Source: Siderastrea siderea (Eukaryota > Cnidaria > Anthozoa > Scleractinia > Rhizangiidae). From it: a stretch of DNA of 64,000 nt. This document shows, in pieces, positions 22,912 to 34,622 of the stretch; position 1 is the first letter of the stretch, and every line of letters begins with the position of its first letter. Location of the stretch: contig OZ034979.1 in assembly GCA_964030785.1 (NCBI GenBank), positions 8,869,883-8,933,882 of the forward strand, read 5' to 3'. A program made the position numbers and the translations under genes. The notes under the pieces were generated by a model. That model was not told the origin of the DNA and ran no database searches. It saw only the letters and a program-made list of their open reading frames with translations.

Positions 22912-25900
22912 TTAAGTCACTTTTCCGTGCTGTGAGGGCGTTGGCTGTTTTACTTCCTTATTTGCCCCCGAAAGATCTTGGTTAATCAGGAACACGAAGC
23001 GAAGACCGCAAATCTGTGGAGAAAGGAAGGTAAAAAAGAATTAATTACATTTCAGTGCAAATCTGAGTCCCCGATGGGAATCGAACCCATGACCTCCGGT
23101 ACACCAGTCGGGCGCTCTAACAACTGAGCTACTTTCTTTTTTTATTTATTTATTTATTTAGTTATTTATTTATTTATTTATTTATTTATTTTAATGCATT
23201 GTTTAGCTAGCGAGCGATTTCACTTAAGTATTTTTCAATTTTTGAAATCAGAGCAGATTTCTAACGGCTGCAGCAAAACCAAAACTAATGTAAATACAGA
23301 AAACAAAACTAACGCGGTGAACCAATCAAACCACGAAGCGAAAACGAGTGCGGGAAACACCTTGAAATCAATTACAAAGCTCAGCAAACGTAAGCAAACA
23401 CCTTTAAACGTAATTTCTTTTGACAATTCAATCGAAAACAACTCCAAGATTATACTAGAAAGGGACACCTAAAACCAATAGGATGCATATGATAGGCTGA
23501 GAAGACATGTTCAGTCAGAATTATTGGAGTGTCAAGGGAGCAGGCCGGTTGCATGCGTTCTAGAACCAATTTTACAAAAACATAGCGTACATCACTTCTT
23601 CCGAATATATGAACAGCATAAACAGCTACTTGGGTACACGATTTCGAGAACATCACTTTGCCTAAAAACAAAAATAATTAAGCAATAGAAAACTTTCCCC
23701 GCGTTTGCATAGCCTGACATAAACAAGAGAGGGGTTGGGAGAATTCGAGACAGTTATGCAAACCCAAAACGAATGGAGGGTTTGCATAACTTTCGAGAAT
23801 TCTCCCAACCCCTCGAGTGTTTATATCAGGCTACGCAAACACAGGAAAAAAGTTTTTTATTGCTTTTATAAAATAACTTAGATACCACGCACAACTGTGG
23901 CGTCACAACTGTGTTTTCATACGCACACACTCATGCAAACACACCTCTCAGCCAATCAGACCGCGCGTAGTATTTTAGTTATTGTATAATGCCATTTACT
24001 ATTACCCTGAAAGCCTGCCATTTTTAATGTAAACACTGAGAGACTGCTTTACCTCAAACGTGGAATTGTGAAACACAGGACGCAAACGCAAACACAGGAA
24101 AAAAGTTTTTTATTGCTTTTATAAAATAACTTAGATACCACGCACAACTGTGGCGTCACAACTGTGTTCTCATACGCACACACTCATGCAAACACACCTC
24201 TCAGCCAATCAGACCGCGCGTAGTATTTTAGTTATTGTATAATGCTATTTACTATTACCCTGAAAGCCTGCCATTTTTAATGCAAACACTGAGAGACTGC
24301 TTTACCTCAAACGTGGAATTGTGATGGAGTCTGGCTTTGGTTCCCATGATAACTGGTTTGCCGTCAATGTACAGCGGTCTGCGACCCTCGTTAACAACAC
24401 AGTATTCACCATCACTACGAAGTTTGATAACTGCCTGGAAAGCAAATAACAGCTGTTAAATGCTGTTCAAAATATTTTGTCACTGGTGACTGCATCAATA
24501 GGTAATTAAAATAACGTTAATTTACTTGTCGTCTTGAGATCTTCCATGCTGGTCCTTCCAAAGACAGGTCTACATCAACAGGATTGTCAGCTGTCGATCT
24601 TCCAACAATAATCTGTGTTACAAAACACAGCAAGAAAAAAAACGTTTTAACAACAGTTTAAATGTTCGCTTCAATTTGATACATTTTACGGTAAACTAGA
24701 GAAGTTTTCGATAGGCTATTTCCGAATTGTCTTGTGCCTCTTTTTCAAAGCGAGGCTTCTTGCAAAACTTTTCACATGATAATGAGTTCTATCTGCATGT
24801 GAATGAAAACTCATTTTCATGTGAAAAGTTTTGCACGAAGCCTCGCTTTGAAAAAGAGGCACAAGACAACTCGGAAATGGCCTATTGAGTGCCGAAAATA
24901 ACGTTGCCTTTGCTTTGGTTTTGCTTTAGTGCGTTCTCTGATTGGTCAAAAAAGCTCGCACCACTTTCTCAACCAATCAGACGTAGAGCCAAACCAATCG
25001 TGACTTGCTTGCAACACGTTTTCCCGCGCTTTACGCTCATTACTTGTATTTCGTTTTGCTTCAATTTCTGATTGGTTTATTTTGTGTTGTGTTCCCTTTT
25101 GTGATTGGTTAGAGTAATTTCTTTGGTTTTGGTTTTATGACACTCATTTGAAAACTGCTCTAACTAGTTGTGGTTGTGATAAATTTTAACTAAGTGACCA
25201 CGTATGGTTGTGTTCAAAGACGCCCGACCAACAGGCTAACTTGGGGGAGGGAGAGGGTATGGTACAGGAAAAAAACAGGCGTTGTTCAAAGATTTATTAT
25301 TGTACTCTAACATGTACAACCACGCACAATGTGTACGTGCAAATACGAACCAATATGAATATGTAGCTTGCAAATATGAATATGTAACTTGTAACTTTTT
25401 CCTTCCTGTACTCAGTTTATTACAACCTAGCGCCTAAGCCAATTTGCGACTTATTTACCAGAAACACTGCACACATCATAGCACAAGAAAGTCCTTAAAC
25501 CTCAATGTACCTAGGTTCAACTACTCCATAGGCCGGAATTCCATCAGATACAGGGGTTCTACTCTGTGGAATACCCTCCCGAAGTCATATCAAGCTATTC
25601 ATAAACTAGAGCACTTCAAAGAAAAACTAAAGAAAGACACCAAGCTACTGGAAAAAATCGATTTCCATAAAGAGTCTTGTATGCTCTCCGTCAAGGACAT
25701 TAACTTTTATTATTTTTACGAGCTAATACAGTTTGCATTATATTCACTTGTTATTTACTCATTTATCTACTTATTTATTCATTTCCGCATGCTTTTATAA
25801 TATTCTGCTAGACAGACTTTTAATTGCAATAATTCTAGCTTCCATCGTTCGCGATTCTACTGTTTCATTATTTTTTTTTTAGATTCCTAGATATTTTAGA

Positions 25901-28900
25901 TGCTTTAATTCTATATTCATAAGGAATTGTAATCGCAGGTCCACATCAGCCTCTGGCTGCCTTCTTTTAACCTGCATGAACAAATAAAGTATGTCTAACT
26001 CTATGTCTATGTCTAACAACATTTGATTTAAAAAATAGTTAACAGCTTACCTCTCTAGAGCGCATAAGATACCGAACTAGCCGCCCTCGTAGCACTGCAA
26101 GAGTATGTGTATCAAACTCACTGGCTGGAGTCACTGTGGTAGTACCGGCTGAGAACATACAAAATGACAATATCAGTGACGGCGGTCGCTGGTGCTGTTT
26201 ACTATGCTGTAAAGGTGGTTCTAACTTTTGAGTCTGTCGATGAAATCCTAAAGTGTGACCATTGAAATGAAAGCTACTGAACCGTACTTTCCTGTGGTGC
26301 TGTTATCTGTACAAGTTGGGGTCTATTCTTTCACCATTCACGAGAAAGCAATTAAAATAAACTTACTAGCTGCATTGAGCTTTTCCACAATAACTTGCCA
26401 AAGGGGGATTTCGCTCTCCAAAAGACGAATTTCCCTCTTGTTACGTCTGTCAGCTAAAGAGAGCTCTTGTTCCAGATTATCATCTTTAGGTTCCCTAGTT
26501 TGAAAACACACAAATAAAGACTTCAATTTTTACTAATAAGAGGCATTGTCCTTACTGTGGGGGTGCAGTGGTGTAGTGGTTAGCGTGATGGGCTTCAGAT
26601 CTGAAGGTCGGTGGTGAGATGTCCAGTCCCTGCCATCGTGTTGTTTCCTTAGACAAGAAACTTTAGCTCCAAATTGTCTCTCTCAGGTGTACAAAAAATG
26701 GGTTCAGGCGGCATACTGCTGTGGGGTAACCCTGCAATGGATTAGCATCCCATCCAGGAGAGAGTAGCAATACTCTTAGTTGCATCACGCAATAAAAACC
26801 AGGATAAGCTCTGGCCTTGTAGGTGTCCTTGGCTTGAGCGTCACTTAACCTTTACCTTACCATTCGCTGCACCAGAGACTTATAACATCTACTAATGATT
26901 TACAATTCACGTGACCCTGATGATGATGACTAACGCTCAGGTTGTCAAAACGTCAGTCAATAGCACCACAAACAGTCCCTCTCAGGACTACACTCACCCA
27001 GATAATCATACTTCACTGACCCATTTATACACTTGCATGACAAAGAAAACATGGAGTTAAGTCTCTTTTCTGACAAAACAACACGGTGGAAGAGACCAGA
27101 AATCAAGCCAGTAAACTTCAGATCAAATGACCAACATACTAACCCTTTGGCCACATGCTTCCACATAAAATACAATGCAAGAGTAACAACCCTAGAAAAG
27201 TGTACTGTGTAAAATATAATGTACCATACAATGGTAGATGGATCACGTTATTTACATGTATGTACTACTTACAAAAGTTCTGCATCAGTGATCTGCTCCT
27301 CAGCATCAGAAAAGCTCATAGCATGCTCTGCTGTAGAAACTGCAAATTGAAGGAGTTGAGAGGTCACTGCACTTCATAAGGTTGAGCAATGTTATTGACT
27401 TGGGCTGACTTATCTGAATTTTGTTTGTTTTATGTGACTTACATATAGTTCACAGACACTGACACATCTATTGATCAACTCATCACTAGTTAATAAACTT
27501 GAGTTTAGTGGCTAGTGGGCTAACTGCCTGACTGTAGTGACTGACTGACCAACCCACCCACCGACCAACTGGCTGGCTGGATGGCGTACTGACTGACTGA
27601 CTCACTTACTGAATCTCTATTTCACTGGCTGACTGGCTGAATGATAAATTGACTGACTGACTGACTGACCGACCGACCGACCAACCGACTGACTGACTGA
27701 CTGACTAACAGTCTGCCTCAATGAATGAATAAAATAATTAATGAATGAATGACAAATTGATGACAGACTGAGTGACTGACTGACCAATGGACTGACTGAC
27801 TGACTGACAGACTAACAGACAGACAGGCAGACTGACAGATAGACTGACTGGCAGACTCACAGATTGCTAATAGACTGATTGACTGACTGAAAGACCTGTG
27901 ATCTGACTCTGACTGACTGTCTGACTGACCAACCTGGTTTGACGAACTTAAGTGATGACAGGCAGATATACGGACAGAGGGAGAGTGTGATCAACTGATG
28001 AATGTATTACCTGTCTGGTCAGAAAGAAGCTGGTATTGCCGCATAAGAAGCCAGTGATTTCTTAAGGCCTTTGCTGATCGACACTGGTGAAATATTGCTG
28101 GATTCTTATCCAACAAGTCTTGGAATAACTCCAAAGAAGCTGGACTATTCTAAAAATAAATATTTCTTGCGATAAGTGATAAATATTTATTATTGATTTT
28201 AAGTTTTTAGTTGGATATTTGAAATAAACGCTTGTAGCCAGGTCATCAAGTCTCATCTTATTGCACTTCATTTTTAGTTTTTTTTAAGTTATAGAGATCA
28301 GTGTTTGTTCAAGTTGTTTACATTACACATGACATTGTTTTCACCCTTCAAGCCCTAATATAAAATCCATATTCTCCTTACTGTTCTCAGTACACTTCTT
28401 ATGGAAACTAGTAAGGAGAATTTGTCTAAATATCAAGACATCTTACCCTTGGTGATCACTTTCTGTATTCTCATCACTTGAATGTTTGAACAAGTATTGC
28501 TAATGTCAGCAGAAATTTCATTTTTGTTGCTGTTAGGACTTAAAGGGTTAAAAAAGCTTGTTAATTTCATGACATGTGACTGTTTGGATTTATTGGCAAA
28601 AATCAAAATAATAGTAATTTTTGCATTAAAAATGAATTATAATGTGTACAAAATCTATCTCATTGAGATTGGGATTTACAAAATCTTAATTTACTGTAAG
28701 TTAACGACTACTTTCTGGGCTTTCCACTTTTATGGGGCAGTTTCTGAAATTCAGAATTATTATTATCATTTTGACATGAAAATACATGTACATAGATTTA
28801 TGGCACAAAACTTTACAACATACCGCTGGAATGTTTGCTAAGATGTGTTCTTCATCTTTACTCCACAATGCACTGTTTTGAGCAGCAGCATAAACATCTG

Positions 28901-31900
28901 GTGGAAGCTGTTTTATACCAGTTGTAGCCAATCTTAAATTGAAAAAATCAACAAAAACAATTTTAATGCATAGTTTAAACATGACATTTATTTCTGTTAA
29001 CTCAAGAGTCAAGTCACTGGTCTACTTCTAATTTCAGGTATTTTACCTTTTCAGTACCAAGCCATGAATCCATTAATGTGGCTCTATTCTATAAGTCTGT
29101 GTACAAAATTCTAAAAAGGGATCATGCAAATTTAAGCTGTTGATCAGCACTTTCCTGCAGTGCCATTTATTATACCTTATAAGGTGGTTCTTTAATTTAT
29201 AACCATTAGTCTGTGGATGAAATCCTGTAGCTTGACCATCCATATGAAAGTTTTTGAGAAGTTAGCATTGTTTGTTATGGTAAAAGTTGATTCTACATTT
29301 TGAGTATGTGGAAGAAATCTATTCTCATAGTGTGACCATTCAAATGAAAGTTACTGAGCAGTACTTTCCCATGGTGAGCTGTTTACTGTGCTGTACAAGG
29401 TGGTTCTAACTTTTTAGTCTGTGGATGAAATCCTAAAGTGTGAGCATACAAATGAAAGCTACTGAGCAGTACTTTCCTGTGGTGCTATTTATTACGCTGG
29501 ACAAGGTGGTTCTAACTTTTGAGTTTGTGGATGAAATCCTAAAGTGTGAGCATACAAATGAAAGCTACTGAGCAGTACTTTCCTGTGGTGCTATTTATTA
29601 TGCTGGACAAGGTGATTTTTTTTTACCTATTAGTAGCTTTAGTCATTAGTTGTATATTTTATTTAACATGGGATCCACTGTAATTGGCTAGGCTGTTAGG
29701 TAGTATTAACTTTACCTTACTGTTAGGTGATTCTAACTTTTGAGTCTGTGGATGAAATCCTAAAGTGTGACCATTCAAATGAAAGCTACTGAGCAGTACT
29801 TTCCCGTGGTGCTGTTTATTATGCTGTACAATGTGGTTGTAAGTGGGTCCACCTGAGGTGACTCTGTTCTATCCAAGAGTAATAGGTCAGAGCTGCACTG
29901 TATGTCAAACAACATCTATTTGACGTTTATCCCTTTAAGCCCCAGCATCATCATTCAAATTCTCCTTACTGATCTCCATACATTTCATTGAGTAGTAATT
30001 GGGAGAACTTGTTAAGACATCAAGACAATTCATCTTTGGTTATCATTTATGGTACCCAAATTCTCATGTCCTTTATGTGTTATAATGCACTGATATTATG
30101 AGGAGAAATTTGATGCTGATCACTATTGAGGCTTTAAAGGTTAATGTAATCAAACCTTGACACCACTGGGTCATAGAGAAGTTGATACCACCGCTCTTGG
30201 ATTTCCTTTTGACTAAATCGACAGGAGAACTTCACTCCAAGGTAAACGGCTGTCAGATCATTTGTCTACAAGGAAAAAACATCATTCAATATTTCTTTGA
30301 TTTTAAACTAATTAAAATTCACTTCCATAAATATATTGTTTTAAATGTAGCACACACTTCGATTACAAGGCTATGTGTATGTAAGAACTTTTGAATAAGT
30401 TTAATATAAACACTTCAACATGTTCTATCAGGACTCGAGAATAATGGTAGCCAACTGGCCAAAGACTAGTAAAAACTCAGGTTTGTCTAGTTCACCCTTT
30501 AAAAGCCGTAATATTAGCATGCATATTCTCCTCCCCTGATTCCCCATATACTTCTTATGGTGCTAGTTCGGAGTATTTGCTGAAACATCAATCATTATTT
30601 CATCTTTGGTGATAACTGCCTTTATTCTCATGACCAGTATGTTTGATCAAGTAGTGGTGTTGCAAGGAGAAAACTGGGGCTTAAAGGGTTTAGTACTAAG
30701 ACTCTGACTATTCATTAATTTATTATTTTTGACTAAATTGAAATTGAAGAAACAAAACACTAAAGTATCAGGTTGAAATCACACTACAAATAATTGGTTT
30801 CTTGGATGCAAGCCTAGGAAAACAGAAAGTGCCCTGCTTTTAATAGAGGTTTTCATCTTTTTGCCCTTTGTGTTTCGTAGTCTATTCACGGCTGAAAATA
30901 ACATTTAACATGAAAGACAGCTGCAGCTGTTAGAAGGGTAAACAGAAAGCTGACTGGTAATGGAACACCAGACGAAGCAAATGCTGTAGTAAAGGTGTAT
31001 GTGAAAAATTATCTCTTCCAGAATTTCTAGCATGAACAGGTTGAAAAGCATCTAGCATGAAAATCCTAACATTAGCCACCTCTCCAACAATCTAGGGAGT
31101 AACCTTATATTGGACAGGCATCCCATGCTAAAAGTGGGGGAGGGTGCCAAGTGTAGGTGGGGGGGGGGGGGGGTGGGGTAAGAAATGTTCTAAGCTGCTC
31201 TAGGCTGCAGATAGCTTGTTTAATCCTTCAGATTGAACTAGGACTGAAAGGGGCTATGAGATCATAGCCCCTTGATTGATTATTAACCCATTATTAGTTT
31301 AGGTCTTTGTTATGACTCCGATGATCTTTGATAGATCACCGGATACACACCCTTTTTATTCATTGTGATCCAGTTATTAGTGCAAATGCAGTTGCATACG
31401 TTGCAAAAGTATTAATTGTGTTGGATTTGTTTCATAGGAGAAGTGCACAGGAGAATAGTCAGTAAAATGCTTTGTATTTGTTTTCCTTTAGTACTTCTTT
31501 TCCTTTCAGTTGTCAATTATTTTGTATTTGTGACCTTACTTTAGTTTTGCTTACATTACGCACATTTCAACTTTTGTTCTAAATTATTCATATTTTTGTT
31601 GTTTGTCTTTTAGTTTGACATTAAATCACGCCTACTCACTTAGAATAAATCAATGGCTTTCTGTTAGATTTATGCGTGTATGGTGATTTAATGGTTCTGC
31701 GACATTCCTGGCAGTCCTTGTATATCTTATTGCATAACTTGTAAACAAACAGTTATTAGGCCGGGAATTATAGCAGTAGATTCATGAATCTATAATAAAT
31801 GAGTGAGTTTCACCATGAATGGCTTACCTGTTGAACTGCAGTGATGAGAGCCAAATCATCTGCTGGTCTCCATCGTCCAAATTCCTTATTAACCTGAGGA

Positions 31901-34394
31901 TTCTGAAAAGAACAGGAGTATTTTCCATGCACAAATCATTTCAAAATGTACTTAAATAACTATGTTTTGGAAACTATTATTATAGTCGATAAGACAGTTC
32001 AAACAAGAAAGAAACCTGGCAGTAAGTGAGGAAACAAAATAATTGATTACTGGTAAGTACTTTTTAAAGTCAAAGTTGATCATAGAGAACATTATTTTGT
32101 CTTAAAAGAACAGTGCATTTTATCAAACACTACAAATTAAAGAGACAAAGAAAAACTTGTTAATTAGCAAGAAAACAAAGAAAAACGTTTTTGTTACTGG
32201 AAGTAGACTGCCATGACCTCAAACTTGGCTACCTTTAGAACCACTTGTTATCCCAAGCCAATACCCATTCACGCTGGGCCAGCATGAGGCCTGAAGCGGC
32301 ACTCTAGGAATAACTTTTGTGTTTTTAATCCAGTGGAGCTCAAACTTTGCAATGTAACAGACTTCTCAATTGCAAGCAATCATATGATTTTTGTTTTTCG
32401 ATTTTAACGGTTTTTGGCAGGAAAATGACGTCATACAAATGACATCAAAATTTTATTTTCACCTGATGACTGACTTATTGCGCGATTTCAAAAGGATATG
32501 ATGAGACGAATTCAAATATGAAAAAATAATTGAAAAAACTTTATCGGTTCAAAAGATACGACAATCTGAATTTTGAATTTCCCGCCATTTTGTTACTATA
32601 TTTAGAACTTTGGCAAATTTCAAAATGTAATATCTTTTGAACCCGATAAAGCTTTTTCAATTATTTTTTCACATTTGAATTTGTCTCAACATATTCTTTC
32701 CAAATCGTGTACTAGCTTAGTTATAAGGTGAAAATAAAATTTTGACGTCATCCGTATGACGTCATTTTCCCGCCAAAATCAAAAAACAAAAATCATACGA
32801 TTGTTTGCAATTGAAAAGTCTGTTATGTTGCAAAGTTTGAGCTTCACTGGATTAAAAACACAAAAGTTATTCCTAGAGTGCCGCTTCAGGCCTCATGCTG
32901 GCCCAGCGTGATTTCCCTTGGATATTATTGTAATGAAAGTCATAATTTCTACTACCAGCTATCTCGTATGACCATTTAATTTCCTGAAAAAAGTTGGAAG
33001 TCCTCCAGGAGTGCTGGCAATAGTGAGTGTAGCCTGTGTAGCAAGCATTTCCGTAGGCGTTTTTCCACCCGTTCGAGAGGCATTTTTCCCTTTTGCAGAA
33101 AGCCTTACGGAAATGCTTGCTACACAGGCTATAGTGAGTAATACTAACCTTGCTCTTCCGTTGCTTTCTTGAAGGACCTTTACCTGTGGGCTTCAGAATT
33201 AATGTAAAAGAGAGAAAAGCAATATAATTATTTTGAAACCACAGTGCCTCCTTCCATCCACTTCATTCCTTTCCATTCCAATCATTCTATTCCAGATATG
33301 AAATGTCGTGTTCTTGGACAAGACCAATCAATTTATTACTCTCACAGTGTCTCTCTCCACCAGCACTGGAATCACAGTCCATCTTGCATACATTTAAGAC
33401 TGGATTCCTGAACTGATGGTCTAATTTTAAAATGTGCTTGAATATGTTATCTGTGCACAAAAATGACTCAGACATTTGTCATCAAGATCTTGTGAGACTT
33501 TTGTTTTGCTGCAACAGTCTCACTTAACTTTCAAGCAAAGTTAAGAAATGGCCTTGCAATTTGAAATTGCCTCACAATGCACTGCAAATTAAAACCCCTT
33601 AGTTAGGTGCACACTCTGTATACATGGGCAAAAGTAAATTGTTGGGGCAACCTAAAAGGTGCCATTTTGGAAATTAATTGAAAGTAATCTTGCATCTCCC
33701 TCAGGGAAGAGGCAATGCAATTTATTAGTCATTTCATCAGGTTTCCTCAAACAAATAAACAAACCATATTCATTTGGCAGTTTTAGGAGAATAAGAAGAG
33801 CAGGGAGACTTTCAGATTCTCAAAATTTGAGCACTTGATGGAAAAACATTAAATGATATCACTTTTGGATGCATCTACAAGTCTTCCTAATTAAGCTTTT
33901 GTGACAATGGATACAGAATAAAACACATTCTCAAAATCAGAAGATTGTGGCACTGCAATGTGCTAAGGAAACCATAAATTATCCCCTGTACATCCAGTGA
34001 CGAAAAGAATGAGCTTTTGATTTTGGGTATGGCTTTATCTGTAAGTGCACCGTCTTTACTTTGATTCTGGCTATCTACCACTGGGAAAACAAATTCATTT
34101 CATTGTTTCTATATCTTCGCTTCCTATACTAATCATCTTTCATGATCTCACCAAAGGTCTTTTGACATCTTTTTCCAGTCCGGTAACATCAACTCTCTGC
34201 TTAGAGACCTTTTTAAGACTGCTTTCCACAAGTTCATCATCAAACTTCTTCCGCTTTATAGAACGCGAAGAGCTGCGACGTGGAGTACCACGACCTTGTC
34301 GAGAAATTGGTGCCAGAGAATTTGTACTTCTTCCGGCTGGTCGGGAAATGGGTACTGGGACATTTGGTAAAGTTGTTGGAGGTATGGAGGCCAT
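22912..34394 (-). CDS. MCRS1: Microspherule protein 1 (FHA-domain nuclear protein), 12 coding exons
   Basis: Nuclear protein; in vertebrates it is a subunit of INO80 and NSL chromatin complexes and acts in transcription and spindle assembly (family knowledge). Predicted exons in order: 34401-34152 (ATG at 34394), 33190-33149, 31902-31828, 30265-30156, 28932-28824, 28149-28011, 27330-27273, 26494-26367, 26148-26051, 24612-24526, 24434-24306, 23013-22912. Coding length is 1320 nt, exactly divisible by 3: 439 aa plus TAA; human MCRS1 is about 462 aa. Visible landmarks: RSSSRSIKRKKFDDELVES at about residues 41-58 (basic, likely NLS), then the MCRS N-terminal domain with GRWRPADDLALI, GVKFSCRFS and ERWYQLLYDPVVS. 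DFSDAEE-like acidic and LADRRNKREIRLLE coiled segments follow. The C-terminal FHA domain has VDVDLSLEGPAWKISRRQ, NEGRRPLYIDGKPV and GLRFVFLINQDL. The ATG chosen is the first in the frame of exon 34401-34152. An upstream untranslated exon is likely (see 36176). It lies upstream of the spectrin gene on the same strand. Confidence 0.93.
23066..23135 (-). pseudogene. tRNA-like sequence (tRNA pseudogene or SINE head)
   Basis: On the minus strand it reads GTAGCTCAGTTGTTAGAGC (D arm, box A), then an anticodon-arm-like stretch, then GGTCATGGGTTCGATTCCC (T arm, box B). The 5' acceptor strand does not pair with CGGGGAC at the 3' side, and the anticodon stem has mismatches, so it is not a functional tRNA gene as written. 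An (AAAT)n tract follows immediately upstream. Confidence 0.7.
23140..23191 (+). repeat. (ATTT)n microsatellite
   Basis: About 13 near-perfect TTTA units adjoining the tRNA-like sequence. Confidence 0.95.
23701..23841. mobile_element. Palindromic MITE in MCRS1 last intron
   Basis: GCGTTTGCATAGCCTGAC on the left is mirrored by TCAGGCTACGCAAAC on the right. GAGAATTC and CCCAACCCCTC are repeated in inverse inside, giving an almost uninterrupted hairpin. Confidence 0.75.
23834..24324. repeat. Tandem duplication, 253-bp offset, capturing the end of an MCRS1 exon
   Basis: 23834-24071 and 24087-24324 are about 98 percent identical by eye. The right copy includes the donor site and the last 19 nt of exon 24434-24306. 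The left copy therefore carries a spare donor preceded by the same exon fragment, now in the downstream intron. Confidence 0.95.
24712..24886. mobile_element. Foldback MITE in MCRS1 intron
   Basis: ATAGGC(T)ATTTCCGA, TTGTCTTGTGCCTC and AAAGCGAGGCTTC on the left are mirrored on the right, ending GGCCTATT. The arms are about 70 nt. Confidence 0.8.
25408..26020 (+). pseudogene. 5'-truncated non-LTR retrotransposon, end of reverse-transcriptase ORF
   Basis: One frame encodes NLAPKPICDLFTRN up to about 25470. A second frame continues with NVPRFNYSIGRNSIRYRGS and TLWNTLPKSY, the usual C-terminal tail of CR1/L2/Jockey-type LINE polymerases. So a frameshift lies near 25465-25485. The 3' end is marked by short TATGTCTAAC-type tandem units at about 25990-26020. 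It lies in an MCRS1 intron, opposite to the gene's strand. No upstream polymerase domain is present. Confidence 0.75.
26190..26320 (+). repeat. 106-bp minisatellite, about 1.2 copies, filling an MCRS1 intron
   Basis: The phrases GTGACCATTGAAATGAAAGC and GAGTCTGTCGATGAAATCC match the unit. It takes up more than half of the 218-bp intron between exons 26494-26367 and 26148-26051. Confidence 0.85.
26559..26866 (+). mobile_element. tRNA-derived SINE in MCRS1 intron
   Basis: The head reads GTGCAGTGGTGTAGTGGTTA (box A region), then GGCTTCAGATCTGAAGG, which forms a neat anticodon-like hairpin. A box-B-like GGTGGTGAGATGTCCAG follows. A non-tRNA body runs through GGATAAGCTCTGGCCTTGTA to a T/A-rich tail at about 26860. 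Confidence 0.75.
26874..27015 (+). repeat. Dispersed repeat, copy 2 (also at 17860-18015)
   Basis: See the partner copy: the same ordered phrases, with about 15-20 percent differences by eye, in an MCRS1 intron immediately after the SINE. Confidence 0.6.
27515..27945 (+). repeat. Degenerate (GACT)n tract in MCRS1 intron
   Basis: Hundreds of bases dominated by GACTGACT, with GACC, GACA and GAAT variants. Confidence 0.95.
28343..28551. mobile_element. MITE family with TTAAGCCCCA ends, copy in MCRS1 intron
   Basis: Left CCCTTCAAGCCCTAAT and right GGACTTAAAGGG. Internal TTCTTATGGAAACTAGTAAG and CTTGGTGATCACTTTC match the family. Confidence 0.75.
29080..29845 (+). repeat. 106-bp minisatellite array, interrupted, in MCRS1 intron
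   Basis: Several copies carry ACTGAGCAGTACTTTCC and GTGGATGAAATCCTAAAGTG. About 115 bp of unrelated sequence at 29605-29720 interrupts the array. The leftmost copies are the most diverged. Confidence 0.9.
29931..30142. mobile_element. MITE family with TTAAGCCCCA ends, copy in MCRS1 intron
   Basis: Starts CCCTTTAAGCCCCAGC and ends GAGGCTTTAAAGG. It lies directly next to exon 30265-30156. Confidence 0.75.
30494..30690. mobile_element. MITE family with TTAAGCCCCA ends, copy in MCRS1 intron
   Basis: Starts ACCCTTTAAAAGCCG and ends TGGGGCTTAAAGGGT. Internal CTTCTTATGGTGCTAGTTCG and CATCTTTGGTGATAACT. Confidence 0.8.
32270..32910. mobile_element. Long foldback element in MCRS1 intron
   Basis: Arms of about 300 nt: CACGCTGGGCCAGCATGAGG on the left is perfectly mirrored on the right. 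AAGCGGCACTCTAGGAATAA and ATGACGTCAT also fall in both arms. ATT flanks both ends as a possible 3-bp target duplication. No coding capacity. Confidence 0.85.
33021..33139. mobile_element. 103-bp MITE with 8-bp target duplication (hAT-like)
   Basis: Direct repeats TAGTGAGT at 33021-33028 and 33132-33139 bracket inverted ends TAGCCTGTGTAGCAAGCAT. Lies 10 bp from MCRS1 exon 33190-33149. Confidence 0.8.
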
Positions 34395-34577
34395 TGGTAA
34401 TCTAAAAAAATCAAAAGTCACTTTAACAAAAAAAAAAAAAATACAAACCTGAGTATCAGGCCTTCCTAGGGAGAGGGAAGCTAATGTCAATTTTGACAGT
34501 TTTCTAACCTTCTTTCTTTGCAACTTTAACTATACAAGAAAGAACATATAATAAAGATTGCACAACAGTGGTGGCTT

Positions 34578-34622
34578 AATAATAATAATAATAATAATAA
34601 TAATGATGATAATAATAATAGG
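34578..34622 (+). repeat. (AAT)n microsatellite
   Basis: About 14 AAT units with a GATGAT interruption, in the first MCRS1 intron. Confidence 0.95.

Noticed and set aside
23081..23135. Functional tRNA gene
   Set aside because: The acceptor stem does not pair and the anticodon stem has mismatches.
28482..29012. Plus-strand 119-codon frame and 103-codon minus frame extension
   Set aside because: The minus frame is MCRS1 exon 28932-28824 plus intron read-through; the plus frame is AT-rich with no motif.
34045..34452. 135-codon plus-strand frame
   Set aside because: Antisense shadow of MCRS1 exon 34401-34152, which clearly encodes the conserved KRKKFDDELVES region.
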